Of a DNA stretch of 35,790 bases, positions 8,034 to 15,943 are shown one piece after another. A program made the position numbers and the translations under genes. This DNA is from Geothermobacter hydrogeniphilus. GTDB lineage: Bacteria > Desulfobacterota > Desulfuromonadia > Desulfuromonadales > Geothermobacteraceae. The stretch covers positions 1-35,790 of the forward strand of contig NZ_NAAD01000026.1 of assembly GCF_002093115.1 (NCBI RefSeq). The letters are read 5' to 3'. The notes beneath the pieces are model-generated. The model made no database searches. It had not been told where the DNA came from and was given only the letters and a program-made list of their open reading frames with translations. The stretch's first letter is position 1. Each line of letters begins with the position of its first letter.

Positions 8034-8205
8034 ATCAACCTGAATCCGTGAGTTCCTGTTGGATGGAGAGTGCAAGTGCTTGGTCTGAATGAGATTTCCA
8101 AAAATCTGAAGCGCACCCATAGGTTCGCTGGTGATTTTTGGGAAGCTCAGGCAGATCAATGACTTGTGCTCTCCGCCGACAAGGGGCTCACGGATTCAGG
8201 ATCAA
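8034..8205. mobile_element. MITE-like palindromic element with 5-bp target duplication
   Basis: The 162-bp core (8039-8200) begins with CCTGAATCCGTGAG and ends with its exact inverted complement. The two halves remain complementary, with mismatches, for about 65 bases per arm. They close on AAAAATC/GATTTTT and then AGCG-ACC/GGT-CGCT around the centre, so the whole element can fold as one hairpin. ATCAA flanks it on both sides (8034-8038 and 8201-8205), as a target-site duplication would. It encodes no protein. The CCT terminus and 5-bp duplication would fit mobilisation by an IS1380-like transposase, but that is inference. Confidence 0.75.
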
Positions 8206-8441
8206 CTCTGCGTTGCCGCCCCGTTTCGCTTGTGCGACGTAACTGCCGCTACGCATCCGCGCTCATCGAGGCAGCGCCTTGATTTGATAAAAAATCCAGC
8301 GTCCTGGAACTGTAGTGCCAGCGTCCTGGAACTGTAGTGCGTAAGGGGCTGATTGTGCTGGGTGAACCGATGTGATCGCGACTGGAATCGTCAAGGGAGC
8401 GCAAGCGAACGGGCGCGAGATTGCCTTCATGGGTAAATGGA
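8206..8441. other. Gene-free remainder of the gap between cpoB and the antiporter
   Basis: Together with the MITE this makes a 486-base gap without a supported gene. It holds a tandem 22-bp repeat (8296-8339) and otherwise no recognised signal. The antiporter gene ends at 8442 on the minus strand without a visible terminator here. Short frames in both strands lack ribosome sites and family similarity. Confidence 0.5.
8296..8339. repeat. Two perfect tandem copies of a 22-bp unit
   Basis: The unit begins CCAGCGTCCTGG and ends AACTGTAGTG. The copies at 8296-8317 and 8318-8339 are identical and abut. The unit starts with a small palindrome (CCAGCGTCCTGG is near-symmetric). No function is assigned; it may be a remnant end of a mobile element. 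Confidence 0.85.
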
Positions 8442-10169
8442 TTACGCCTTCTCCGCCAGCCGCCTGAAAGCGGAGAGGACGTCGTTCTGGCTGAGGATGC
8501 CCAGCAGGCGGGTCGGCTCATCCGGATCGACCACCGGGAAGAAGCTGACGTCCCGCTGCTGCTGGAACAGGTCGAGCACCTCGCGCAGCGACTGTTGCGG
8601 AAAGACCGCGTGCTGGACACTGGTGACCAGGTCGCCGGCCACCACCAGGCTTGCCAGGTCAGGTTCGAACAGCAGGCTGCGGATCTCGGTGTAGTTGATC
8701 ATGCCGATAAAGCGGTCCCGCTGATCGACCACCGGGAAGCGGTCGTACCGGCTGTGAGCGATCAAGCGCAGCAGCTCGTGGTAGCCGGTGTCATTGTGCA
8801 GGGTTTCGACGTTTTGCCGCATGATGTGACGCACCAGGATATCTCCCGGATCGCTGACCTTGTGGCCGTCCGGCAGGCCGAGAGAGGCGCGGAAATGGTG
8901 GACCACGCTGTGCAGTCCTTCCAGGGCGCTCTGCGGCGCCTGCTTCTGCAGCAGCGAAAGCAGCGGGACTTCGCCGGAATGAACCAGCCCGTGACGAACG
9001 GCGAGCGGGCCGAAGATTTCGAACACCACCACGGCGCCGAGAACCACGGTCTGCAGCAATGCGCCCATTTCCGGCCAGTCGATGACCAGGTTTCGGGCCA
9101 GGCCGATGGCGACCCCGGCCTGGGCCAGCAGGGTGGCGCCAACGTAGCGCTGTTCGCGCAGGCTGAATCCGCCGATGCGGGCACCGCACCAGGCGCCGAC
9201 CAGTTTGCCGACGGTGCGGGCGATCACGTAGATGACCCCGAGCAGGCCGATGTGGCCAAGGGTCTGGATGTGCAGGTTGGCGCCGGCAAGGACGAAGAAG
9301 GCGACATAGAGCGGGTAGTCGATCTGCCGCAGTGATTCAAGCATCCGGTGCCAGCGCGGTGAACTGTTGGCCAGCACCATGCCGAGCGCCAGGCTGGCGA
9401 GCAGGCTGTCGACCTGCAGCGCCAGGCTGAGAGCGGTGCAGGCGGCGATGCCGCCGAGCAGCAGGATCTTGTACTCGCTGCCCTGTTCCAGGCGTTGCCC
9501 CCAGACCGACATCAGGAAGCCGAGCAGGCCGCCGAGCAGCAGCGGTCCGAACATCCGGGAAAACAGCTGCAGCGAAAAGCCGCTGCCGGTCAGCAGTTGT
9601 TCCGCAAGGATAAAGAGCAGCACCGAGGCAAGGTTGTTCAATCCGACCAGGGTCAGCACGGTGTTGGTCACCGGACCCGCGGCCTCGTATTCGCGGATCA
9701 CCATCAGGGTCGCCGCCGGGGCGGTGGCGATGGCGATCAGTCCCAGCAGCAGGCCGAAAGCGAGAGAGGTCTGGGTCAGGGTCATGTTGCCGACCACGAC
9801 GTTCATCAGCAACTGGTTGACGAGGAAGCAGCTGACCGCCACCAGGACGAAGGTCAACCCGGTTTCTCCCAGGGAGAAGATGGCGATCCGGTGACGGTAG
9901 CGGCGCAGATGATCGGTACGGAACTGGCCGCCGATGTTGACCATGATCAGGGCCAGGGCGAGATTGCCGAGAACGTCGAGTTCCCGCAGCGCGTCCTCGG
10001 CCAGCAGCGGCGGCAGGCCGAGCAGTTCGGCGCAGGAGGGGCCGAGCAACAGCCCGGCCAGCAGGTAGCCGGTAACCCGCGGCAGACGCAGCAGGGCCGC
10101 CAGACGGCCGCCGACCAGGGAGCCAAGCAGCACAATGGCGAGGGCGGTGAAGAGATGGAGAAAGTGCAT
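8442..10169 (-). CDS. CPA2-family cation:proton antiporter with C-terminal CBS pair
   Basis: This 575-residue protein has 12 or so membrane segments in residues 1-390, of the KefB/NapA-type Na+(K+)/H+ exchanger fold. It opens with the typical GYLLAGLLLGP in the first repeat. The cytoplasmic end lacks the TrkA-N Rossmann domain of KefB/KefC. Instead it carries two CBS motifs (about residues 440-570: DILVRHIMRQNVETL, FPVVDQRDRFIGMINYTEI, FPVVDPDEPTRLLGILSQNDVLSAF). Family knowledge suggests CBS pairs gate transport through adenine nucleotides. The ion is not predictable. It stands alone, with repeats on both sides. Confidence 0.88.
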   Translation of the reverse strand: MHFLHLFTALAIVLLGSLVGGRLAALLRLPRVTGYLLAGLLLGPSCAELLGLPPLLAEDALRELDVLGNLALALIMVNIGGQFRTDHLRRYRHRIAIFSLGETGLTFVLVAVSCFLVNQLLMNVVVGNMTLTQTSLAFGLLLGLIAIATAPAATLMVIREYEAAGPVTNTVLTLVGLNNLASVLLFILAEQLLTGSGFSLQLFSRMFGPLLLGGLLGFLMSVWGQRLEQGSEYKILLLGGIAACTALSLALQVDSLLASLALGMVLANSSPRWHRMLESLRQIDYPLYVAFFVLAGANLHIQTLGHIGLLGVIYVIARTVGKLVGAWCGARIGGFSLREQRYVGATLLAQAGVAIGLARNLVIDWPEMGALLQTVVLGAVVVFEIFGPLAVRHGLVHSGEVPLLSLLQKQAPQSALEGLHSVVHHFRASLGLPDGHKVSDPGDILVRHIMRQNVETLHNDTGYHELLRLIAHSRYDRFPVVDQRDRFIGMINYTEIRSLLFEPDLASLVVAGDLVTSVQHAVFPQQSLREVLDLFQQQRDVSFFPVVDPDEPTRLLGILSQNDVLSAFRRLAEKA

Positions 10170-10264
10170 ACAACCTCGAAAAAGCCGTTATACCGGATTG
10201 GCAACGGTTATGATATGGAGTTTCAAGGATAGCAGAAAACTTGCTGTCGGGGGGCAGTCAGGAA

Positions 10265-10289
10265 TTATACGTTATACGAGTGTTATACG
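10265..10289. repeat. Three TTATACG repeats upstream of the antiporter gene
   Basis: TTATACG occurs at 10265-10271, 10272-10278 and 10283-10289. They lie about 100-120 bases upstream of the antiporter start, which reads leftward. They could be a regulator site or a decayed repeat. The 306-base gap 10170-10475 otherwise holds only the antiporter leader and direct-repeat copy A. Confidence 0.5.
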
Positions 10290-10295
10290 TTGTTG

Positions 10296-10497
10296 AATCG
10301 TCCGCTTATGGCCGGCTCAGTGTATCGGTAGGTGCGGCAAGCCATCCATCATGCAGGTAAGTAAGTGATCGTTCTCAAATTTTGCGGGCTGATAACTCAA
10401 AGAAGATAGGGCATCCTCACCCCCGGCGCATCGGGTGGGAAGTCCCTGCTGTTACGACTGACCAGCAGGGCGTCTTCACACTGCGCGCTGGCCCAGA
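10296..10497. repeat. Direct repeat copy A, containing a duplicated vapC 3' end
   Basis: Positions 10397-10497 match 11353-11453 at 96 of 101 bases, offset 956. This tract encodes the last about 33 codons of vapC on the minus strand, including its stop. A further segment, 10296-10343, resembles 11280-11325. The five differences in the 101-bp tract are all transitions (T or A here, C or G in copy B). The vapC tail ends abruptly at GCCCAGA and runs into RAYT-side sequence, so this copy is a dead fragment. Confidence 0.88.
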
Positions 10498-11129
10498 AAA
10501 CCCGAAAATCCCGAAAATCCGGAGACACAATACCTATTTCTTTCTCCTCTTCGGTGGCCCCCCGGCCGTCCCGGCAACAGGGTTCGCCCGGTCTGTTGTT
10601 CCAGCTTTCTGATAAAGTCCTCGCTGCCGGCAGGGCGGCCGGTGCGGGTCTTCTCCAGCAGAACCGTTTCCGGTTCCGTTCCTCCATCCCGCAGAAACTG
10701 CGGCCAGTCGTCCACCATGCCGGCTAGCGGCCGTTCGCGCAGCAGGGGATCGGAATCGATCAGTCCGCACAGGTAGCGGGCGCTCGACCAGGGGTAATCG
10801 GTTGCCGCTGGTACTATCCCGGCCTTGACGGGATTGTTCTCAATGTAACGGCCGGCAGCGAAGTTTTTCATGCGAGTGTAACGCCGATGAGCCTCGCCGA
10901 TGGCACGGGCCAGGGTCTCGGGAGCAGCTGGAACGGCAATCAGATGCATATGGTTGCTCATCAGGCACCAGGCTAGGAATTCCACGCCGAAGCGCCTGGC
11001 TTCCTGCTGCATGAAGTCAAGATAGGCCCATCGGTCATCGTCATGGTCAAAAATATCCATCGAGCGCACACCGCGCTGGGTAACATGGTGCGGATAGCCG
11101 GGGACAACGAGTCGGGAGAGGCGTGCCAT
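10476..11129 (-). pseudogene. REP-associated tyrosine transposase (RAYT, IS200-like), apparently decayed
   Basis: The 217-codon frame opens like an intact RAYT (MARLSRLVVPGYPHHVTQRG) and keeps the HUH-type motif SNHMHLI (H60, H62) and the RYIENNPVKAGIV segment with the likely catalytic tyrosine Y95. However, NFAAG (residues 89-93) joins directly to RYIENNPVKAG. The roughly 25-30 residues usually found between them (a WxGRF-type stretch) are missing, which suggests an in-frame deletion. The C-terminus reads into copy A of the vapC repeat. In the neighbouring frame EIGIVSPDF, a common RAYT ending, appears near 10520-10550, which suggests a frameshift as well. RAYTs process REP palindromes with single-strand nicking. 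Intactness is doubtful. Confidence 0.75.
10519..10540. repeat. Left imperfect inverted repeat of the RAYT element
   Basis: CCGGAGACACAATACCTATTTC resembles, on the opposite strand, GGAAATAGTATTATGTCCCCGG at 11167-11188, with about four differences or gaps. The pair brackets the RAYT core. It overlaps the RAYT C-terminal codons. Confidence 0.5.
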
Positions 11130-11166
11130 GGGTAGATGCTACGAGTGGGGTCGTTTCAGGTCAACA

Positions 11167-11283
11167 GGAAATAGTATTATGTCCCCGGAATTAGCGGAAT
11201 TAGAAATCTCCACAGATACATAAAAACAAAGTTGACGAAAGACGCAAAAACAAAGGCCAAGATTGAGGGGACATTCTATAATC
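11167..11283. repeat. Right RAYT-associated repeats upstream of the transposase gene
   Basis: The right-hand inverted repeat is 11167-11188 (AAATAGTATTATGTCCCCGG-like). A second, oppositely oriented GGGGACATTCTATAAT lies at 11267-11282. Thus TAGTATTATGTCCCC and GGGGACATTCTATA face each other as a REP-like pair across about 80 bases. RAYTs commonly sit beside such palindromes. The 11130-11352 gap contains nothing else that I recognise. Confidence 0.45.
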
Positions 11284-11453
11284 ATCCGTTTATGACCGGC
11301 CAGCGTATCGGCAGGTGCGGCAGGCCGGACCGGTCACATCAAAGAGGTCACATCAAAGAAGATAGGGCACCCTCACCCCCGGCGCATCGGGCGGGAAGTC
11401 CCTGCTGTTGCGGCTGACCAGCAGGGCGTCTTCGCACTGCGCGCTGGCCCAGA
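11280..11453. repeat. Direct repeat copy B (3' end of intact vapC and flank)
   Basis: This is the partner of copy A at 10296-10497. The 101-bp high-identity tract starts exactly at the vapC stop codon (11353) and covers the last about 33 codons. The less similar segment 11280-11325 matches 10296-10343. This copy is continuous with a complete vapC and is probably the original. Confidence 0.85.
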
Positions 11454-11715
11454 TGATGGCATCGGGCAGGCGGATCCCGGTCTGTCGCCGGATCTCGACC
11501 GCACGTTCGGCGATCTCGGGATTGATGGAAACCACCTCGAACCGCGACAGAAACGCCCGGACGGGCGCGTCCTCTTCTGCTGTGGCACCGACCATGACCT
11601 CCATCCAGGTGATGACACTGACAAGCAGCCGGTCATGACGATCCAGCTCCTCCCGGGCCTGCTCGATGCCGTTCAGGTAATCGATGAGGATATTGGTGTC
11701 GAGCAGGGCCTTCAC
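11353..11715 (-). CDS. vapC: VapC-type PIN-domain toxin
   Basis: This 120-residue PIN-domain ribonuclease is the toxin of a type II pair. The acidic active-site residues are visible: D6 (ALLDTN), E39 (ITWMEV), D85 (LPDAIIWA) and D106 (RNSRDF). Family members cut tRNA or rRNA; the target here is unknown. I chose GTG at 11715 because it overlaps the antitoxin stop as GTGA and places D6 at the usual distance. The frame from 11778 would overlap vapB more deeply. Its last 33 codons are duplicated about 1 kb away beside a RAYT gene. Confidence 0.9.
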   Translation of the reverse strand: MKALLDTNILIDYLNGIEQAREELDRHDRLLVSVITWMEVMVGATAEEDAPVRAFLSRFEVVSINPEIAERAVEIRRQTGIRLPDAIIWASAQCEDALLVSRNSRDFPPDAPGVRVPYLL

Positions 11716-11933
11716 CGCTGCCACTCCTCGCGCAGCTGATCCTGGTAATTCAGACTGTCCGTCTTGCGTTTCTTCCACAGGCCGAACGCCTCTTCACTGC
11801 CTTCCCCCTGGTGCCGCGCGAGATATTCAGCCACGGCACGTCGGACCAGCTCGGCGCGGGACAGCCCCTGACGGTCACTCATCTCACGGAGTCTTTCAAT
11901 CTGCGGCTCGGGCAAATCAATAATGGTACGCAT
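11712..11933 (-). CDS. vapB: VapB-type ribbon-helix-helix antitoxin
   Basis: This 73-residue protein has an N-terminal ribbon-helix-helix (MRTIIDLPEPQIERL, then a helix with LSRAELVRRAVAEYL) for DNA binding and dimerisation. The acidic/basic tail (about 44-73) should wrap around the toxin. The RHH type is typical of MetJ/Arc/CopG-class antitoxins. The gene precedes and overlaps vapC by four bases. GAAGGGGG lies before the ATG. An imperfect palindrome at 11953-11973 is the likely autoregulatory operator. Confidence 0.88.
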   Translation of the reverse strand: MRTIIDLPEPQIERLREMSDRQGLSRAELVRRAVAEYLARHQGEGSEEAFGLWKKRKTDSLNYQDQLREEWQR

Positions 11934-11952
11934 TTCAACCCCCTTCGGAACA

Positions 11953-11973
11953 TGATAACGTCATCATATATCA
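11953..11973. promoter_or_regulatory. Probable vapBC operator palindrome
   Basis: The segment begins TGATAACG and ends ATATATCA, so TGATA and TATCA form inverted outer half-sites, in an AT-rich patch 20 bases upstream of vapB. RHH antitoxins usually bind such sites with their toxin to repress the operon. The inner symmetry is weak. Confidence 0.4.
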
Positions 11974-12081
11974 TTGTTGGTCGGGTGTCTACTCACTGAT
12001 TCAGGTACTCTGCCCGGAATCGGGCAAATCACCATCGATGGCATGACGGGCCTGTGGGAAGAGGGGGATGTCGGGCGATGG

Positions 12082-12945
12082 TCAGGGCAGGATCATCTTC
12101 AGGGTATGTTCACCGACAGTGAAATCAAGCGGCGTGTGGCCGAAAAAGTCTCCATCGAGCTGAACCGGCACCTGGGGCGATATGATGCTGACCCGGCGGC
12201 AGGTGAAGATCTTCACCCTCCGGGGATCGAGGGGCCGGCGACGCAACAGGGCCAGGGCGTGCTGGAACAGGGTCCGGCGGTTCCATCGCTGGAACAGGCA
12301 GACTTCAAGCCGGTCGCTGAAGAGATCGGCCGTGGGGGTGAAACTGAAGGGGCCGCCGTAAAGCCGGGCGTTACTGATGATGGCTCCATGGCCGCTGAAG
12401 CGCCCGGCGTCGGTCTCGATTTCGAGCGGGAATGGTGGGAAGGCGGCCAGGGTTTCCAGGGCGCTGACCAGGTAGGCTCCCTTGCCGATGCGGCGCTTGA
12501 GTCCCAGCCGCACCCGGCGCACCACCTCGGCATCGAAACCGAGCCCCGCCATCAGCAGGAAGTATCGCTCACCGGCGCGGCCGAGATGAATCGGCCGCGG
12601 TTTTCCTTCGAGCGCCAGGCGGCAAAGGGTTTCCGCTGTCGTCGGCAGGCCGGTCTCCAGGGCGAAGACATTGGCGGTGCCGAGCGGTAGGAACGCCATC
12701 GGCAGATCGCTGCCGACCAGGCCGTTGGCGGCCTCGTTGAGGGTGCCGTCGCCGCCGGCGACCAGCAGTCGTCTCCAGCGGTTGTCGCTTCCGGCGTCGG
12801 CGGCCCAGCGTTCTGCATCGCCGGCCGCCGTTGTCAGTGCCAGCTCCACGTCGGCCCCGGCGTCGCGCAGCAGTTTCAACGTCCTGTCGATTCGGGGCCT
12901 GGCATTGCCGCCGGCAACCGGGTTGGCGATCAGCAGCAGTCGCAT
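12082..12945 (-). CDS. Diacylglycerol kinase-family lipid kinase (YegS/DgkB-like)
   Basis: The 287-residue cytoplasmic or peripheral enzyme has the DAGK catalytic fold. The N-terminal NPVAGG motif (residues 8-13) and the nucleotide loop GGDGT (64-68, followed by LNEAANGL) are intact. PLGTANVFA follows, and the C-terminal half carries QLDGDFFG with the usual conserved Asp-Gly-Asp. Such enzymes phosphorylate diacylglycerol or related lipids with ATP; the exact lipid is not predictable. It starts 3 bases past the bioA stop, so the two genes are co-transcribed even though no pathway link is obvious. Confidence 0.88.
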   Translation of the reverse strand: MRLLLIANPVAGGNARPRIDRTLKLLRDAGADVELALTTAAGDAERWAADAGSDNRWRRLLVAGGDGTLNEAANGLVGSDLPMAFLPLGTANVFALETGLPTTAETLCRLALEGKPRPIHLGRAGERYFLLMAGLGFDAEVVRRVRLGLKRRIGKGAYLVSALETLAAFPPFPLEIETDAGRFSGHGAIISNARLYGGPFSFTPTADLFSDRLEVCLFQRWNRRTLFQHALALLRRRPLDPRRVKIFTCRRVSIISPQVPVQLDGDFFGHTPLDFTVGEHTLKMILP

Positions 12946-12948
12946 CGA

Positions 12949-14232
12949 TCAATGGATTCCGCTGACGACATCGCCGATGGCGCCGGTCAGGACGGCGAGA
13001 TCTGCGTCCGACATGATATAGGGCGGCATGACATAGACCAGCCTGCCGAAGGGGCGCACCCAGACCCCGCGTTCAACGAATTTCGGCCCGATGTCCCCGA
13101 GGTTGATCGGTTGTCGCATCTCGACCACGCCGATGCCGCCGAGGACGCGTACGTCGGCGACCTGCGGCAGTTCCCGGCATGGCGTGAGGCCATTTTCCAG
13201 TCCCTGCTGCAGGGCGGCGACGCGCCGCTGCCAGGGGGACTGCAGCAGCAGTCGCACGCTGGCGGCGGCGATGGCGCAGGCCAGCGGGTTGGCCATGAAG
13301 GTCGGACCGTGCATGAAGACCCCGGGGCTGCCGGAGGAGAGGGTTTCCGCCACCCGGGCGGTGGTCAGGGTGGCCGCCAGGGTCAGGTAGCCGCCGGTCA
13401 GGGCCTTGCCGAGACAGAGGATGTCGGGGCTGACGCCGGCATGTTCGCAGGCGAACAGCCTGCCGCTGCGGCCGAAGCCGGTGGCGATCTCGTCGGCGAT
13501 CAGCAGCAGTTCGTACTGGTTGCAGAGGGCGCGCACCCGGCGCAGGTATTCGGGAGCGTAGAAGCGCATCCCCCCGGCCCCCTGAACGATTGGTTCGAGG
13601 ATGATCGCCGCCAGCTCCGCGTGGTGCTGCTCGACCAGCCGTTCCAGTTCGGCGATGTCGCCATCGTCCCACTCATTGTCGTTGCGGCATTGCGGTGCCG
13701 GGGCGAACAGGTGCCGCGGCAGCAGGTTCGACCAGATGCCGTGCATGCCGGTGTCGGGATCGCAGACCGCCATGGCGCCGAAAGTGTCGCCGTGGTAGCC
13801 GTTGCGGATGGTCAGCAGGCGGTTCTTCTCCGGGCGGCCGCAGCTGAACCAGTACTGCAGCGCCATCTTCAGCGCCACCTCGACCGCGACCGAGCCGGAG
13901 TCGGCGAAGAAGACATGCTGCAACGGTTCGGGAGTGATCTCGACCAGCAGCTGTCCCAGTTCGGCCGCCGCCGGGTGGGTGAGGCCGCCGAACATGACGT
14001 GGGCCATCTTTTCCAGTTGGGATTTTGCGGCGGCGTTCAGTTCCGGCACGTTGTAGCCGTGGATCGCCGACCACCAGGAGGCCATGCCGTCGATCAGCTC
14101 GCGGCCGTCGGCCAGTTTCAGCCGAACACCCGAGGCGGCCACCACCGGGAAGACCGGCAGGTCACTGTTCATCGCGGCATAGGGATGCCAGAGGTGCTGC
14201 CGGTCGAAGTCGAGCCAGTTCGGGGCGGGCAT
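12949..14232 (-). CDS. bioA: Adenosylmethionine-8-amino-7-oxononanoate aminotransferase
   Basis: This class III PLP aminotransferase of biotin synthesis converts 7-keto-8-aminopelargonate to 7,8-diaminopelargonate, with S-adenosylmethionine as amino donor. The 427 residues match BioA. The distinguishing features are HLWHPYAAM at residues 13-21, [11 protein letters not shown] (51-61), [11 protein letters not shown] (144-154), the PLP aspartate D247 in [13 protein letters not shown], and the Schiff-base lysine K276 in [25 protein letters not shown] lies 11 bases before the ATG. No other bio genes are in the window. It leads a two-gene unit with the lipid kinase. Confidence 0.94.
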   Translation of the reverse strand: MPAPNWLDFDRQHLWHPYAAMNSDLPVFPVVAASGVRLKLADGRELIDGMASWWSAIHGYNVPELNAAAKSQLEKMAHVMFGGLTHPAAAELGQLLVEITPEPLQHVFFADSGSVAVEVALKMALQYWFSCGRPEKNRLLTIRNGYHGDTFGAMAVCDPDTGMHGIWSNLLPRHLFAPAPQCRNDNEWDDGDIAELERLVEQHHAELAAIILEPIVQGAGGMRFYAPEYLRRVRALCNQYELLLIADEIATGFGRSGRLFACEHAGVSPDILCLGKALTGGYLTLAATLTTARVAETLSSGSPGVFMHGPTFMANPLACAIAAASVRLLLQSPWQRRVAALQQGLENGLTPCRELPQVADVRVLGGIGVVEMRQPINLGDIGPKFVERGVWVRPFGRLVYVMPPYIMSDADLAVLTGAIGDVVSGIH

Positions 14233-14314
14233 AGGGTCGCAAGCTCCTTTGGGTCAGAGGTCGCGGGCATTATACGCGAATTGCCCGGCTCGCGGAAGAT
14301 GCTGCACCGGATGT

Positions 14315-15943
14315 TCAGTCGGCGGCGGGTGCTTCTGCTGTCGTCCGGCAGAGGTAGGCGCTCTTTTTGCGCTGAATGAAGACCGGTTCGCAGCTCATGG
14401 CGTATCGGCCCGTGAAGGCGTCGATAGTGCCGCTGTTGACGACCACGAACAGACGGTTCTGCTCTCCGAGGAAGACTGTCAGATCCGTTTCGTCGGCGGG
14501 ATACCAGCGGCGGAAGCTCTCCTCCGGCTGAAACTGCGTCTCCCGTACCACCCCGGGACCGGAGACGGCCAGCTTGTTGCGGTAGAAGGAGAGCGAGGGA
14601 AGGAAATTCTGGTAGACCAGCAGCTCCAGCCGCCGATCCGGGTCGATGCGGTTCATGGCCTCCGCCATCTGTTCATAGCCGCGCATCTGCGGGGCGGCGA
14701 TCCCGACGCCCCAGATGCCGACGCTGGAAAAAAACAACAGGAACCCAGCCAGCCAGCCCCAGTAACGGTCTGTTGTCCGCTGTCGCCAGGCCGTCACCAG
14801 CAGGAACCCGGCGACCAGCGCGGCGGCCAGCAGCCACGGCTTCTGCCCCGCCAGGGGCGGATAGAACCAGCCGGCGGCGGCGAGGGCCGGGGCGACCGGT
14901 GCCAGGATGATAATCGCCAGCGCCCGCAATCGCGGCATGCTGAGTTGCTCAACGGCTGCGGCGGTCAGTATCGCGGCCATGCCGTAGAAGGGCAGCACGT
15001 AAGTGGCGTGTTTGCCCTTGGCCAGGGAAAAGACCAACAGCGGGGCGACGATATAGATCAGGCTGGTCTTCAGCCGCGGCGCCAGGTGCCGCCAGTTGCC
15101 GAGGCCGCGGAGGAAGAACAGGATGTAGGGGAAGAACGTGGCCGGGAAGATGTAGAGGAAATACCAGGGGGGCTGGTAGCGGCGGAAGCGGTTGGTGACC
15201 ACCCGGTCGACGGTCTGGACCTTGAGAAAATAGTAGAGCAGTCCGGGATTTTTCGCCACCACCAGCAGATACCAGGGGAGCGCGACCAGCGCGAAGGCCG
15301 CGGCGGCCAGGGCGGTTTCCTTCCAGCTGAAGATTTTCCGGTGTTCAGGATCCCAGAGCTTGGCCAGTAGCGCCGGCAGCAGGGTGAAGAGCAGGATGAT
15401 CGGCCCCTTGGTGAAAAACCCGAGGCCGAGAAACAGCCCGTAGAGCAAGGCGTTGCTCCAATGACGTCGGCCGTAGAGCTGGCGGAACAGGAAGTACTGG
15501 GCGGCGAGGGTGAAACAGGCCAGGTAGATTTCCGTCGAGGCGAGCCGCGAGACGGTCAGAAACATCAGCGACGAGCCGAAGACTATCGCGGCGATCAGCG
15601 CCGTCTTTTGTTTTTCAAAAAACAGTCGCGCGATGCGGTACAGGAAGAAGACCGCCAGACCGGCGGCCAGCACGCCGAAGAACCGGGCGCCGAAGTCGTT
15701 CATGCCGAACAGCTTGTAGCCGGCGGCGACGGCCCAGTAGGTCAGGGGCGGTTTGTGAAAGTGCTTGATGCCGTTGTAGTAGGGTTCGAAGTAGTTGCCG
15801 GAGACCACCATCTCGCGGGCGATCTCGGCATAACGCGCCTCGGTACTCTCCATCAGCGGCATTGTCCCGGCCGGCAGGAGCAGCAGCAGGATGTAGCCGG
15901 TGAACAGCAGCAGCAACGGGCGGTTACTGATTTTTTTCGGCAT
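14315..15943 (-). CDS. GT39/ArnT-like integral membrane glycosyltransferase
   Basis: The protein has 542 residues with about 11-12 membrane helices and a short soluble C-terminus. The first periplasmic loop contains ESTEARYAEIAREMV and then HFHKPPLTYW, the conserved acidic/aromatic pattern of the PMT/ArnT family. These enzymes transfer a sugar from a polyprenyl phosphate to a lipid or protein on the periplasmic side; ArnT itself puts aminoarabinose on lipid A. Acceptor and sugar are not determined by the sequence. Its start overlaps the LAB_N gene by 20 bases, and a GT2 gene lies upstream, so the three form one unit that can make and use a polyprenyl-sugar donor. Confidence 0.87.
   Translation of the reverse strand: MPKKISNRPLLLLFTGYILLLLLPAGTMPLMESTEARYAEIAREMVVSGNYFEPYYNGIKHFHKPPLTYWAVAAGYKLFGMNDFGARFFGVLAAGLAVFFLYRIARLFFEKQKTALIAAIVFGSSLMFLTVSRLASTEIYLACFTLAAQYFLFRQLYGRRHWSNALLYGLFLGLGFFTKGPIILLFTLLPALLAKLWDPEHRKIFSWKETALAAAAFALVALPWYLLVVAKNPGLLYYFLKVQTVDRVVTNRFRRYQPPWYFLYIFPATFFPYILFFLRGLGNWRHLAPRLKTSLIYIVAPLLVFSLAKGKHATYVLPFYGMAAILTAAAVEQLSMPRLRALAIIILAPVAPALAAAGWFYPPLAGQKPWLLAAALVAGFLLVTAWRQRTTDRYWGWLAGFLLFFSSVGIWGVGIAAPQMRGYEQMAEAMNRIDPDRRLELLVYQNFLPSLSFYRNKLAVSGPGVVRETQFQPEESFRRWYPADETDLTVFLGEQNRLFVVVNSGTIDAFTGRYAMSCEPVFIQRKKSAYLCRTTAEAPAAD

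Noticed and set aside
10296-11453. Direct repeats considered as a CRISPR array
   Set aside because: Only two long copies with a gene between them and no regular spacers; they are a duplicated vapC end.
12952-14379. 475-residue plus-strand frame opposite bioA
   Set aside because: It is the antisense shadow of bioA in GC-rich DNA; composition is Gly/Ala/Arg/Gln-rich with no domain and no ribosome site.
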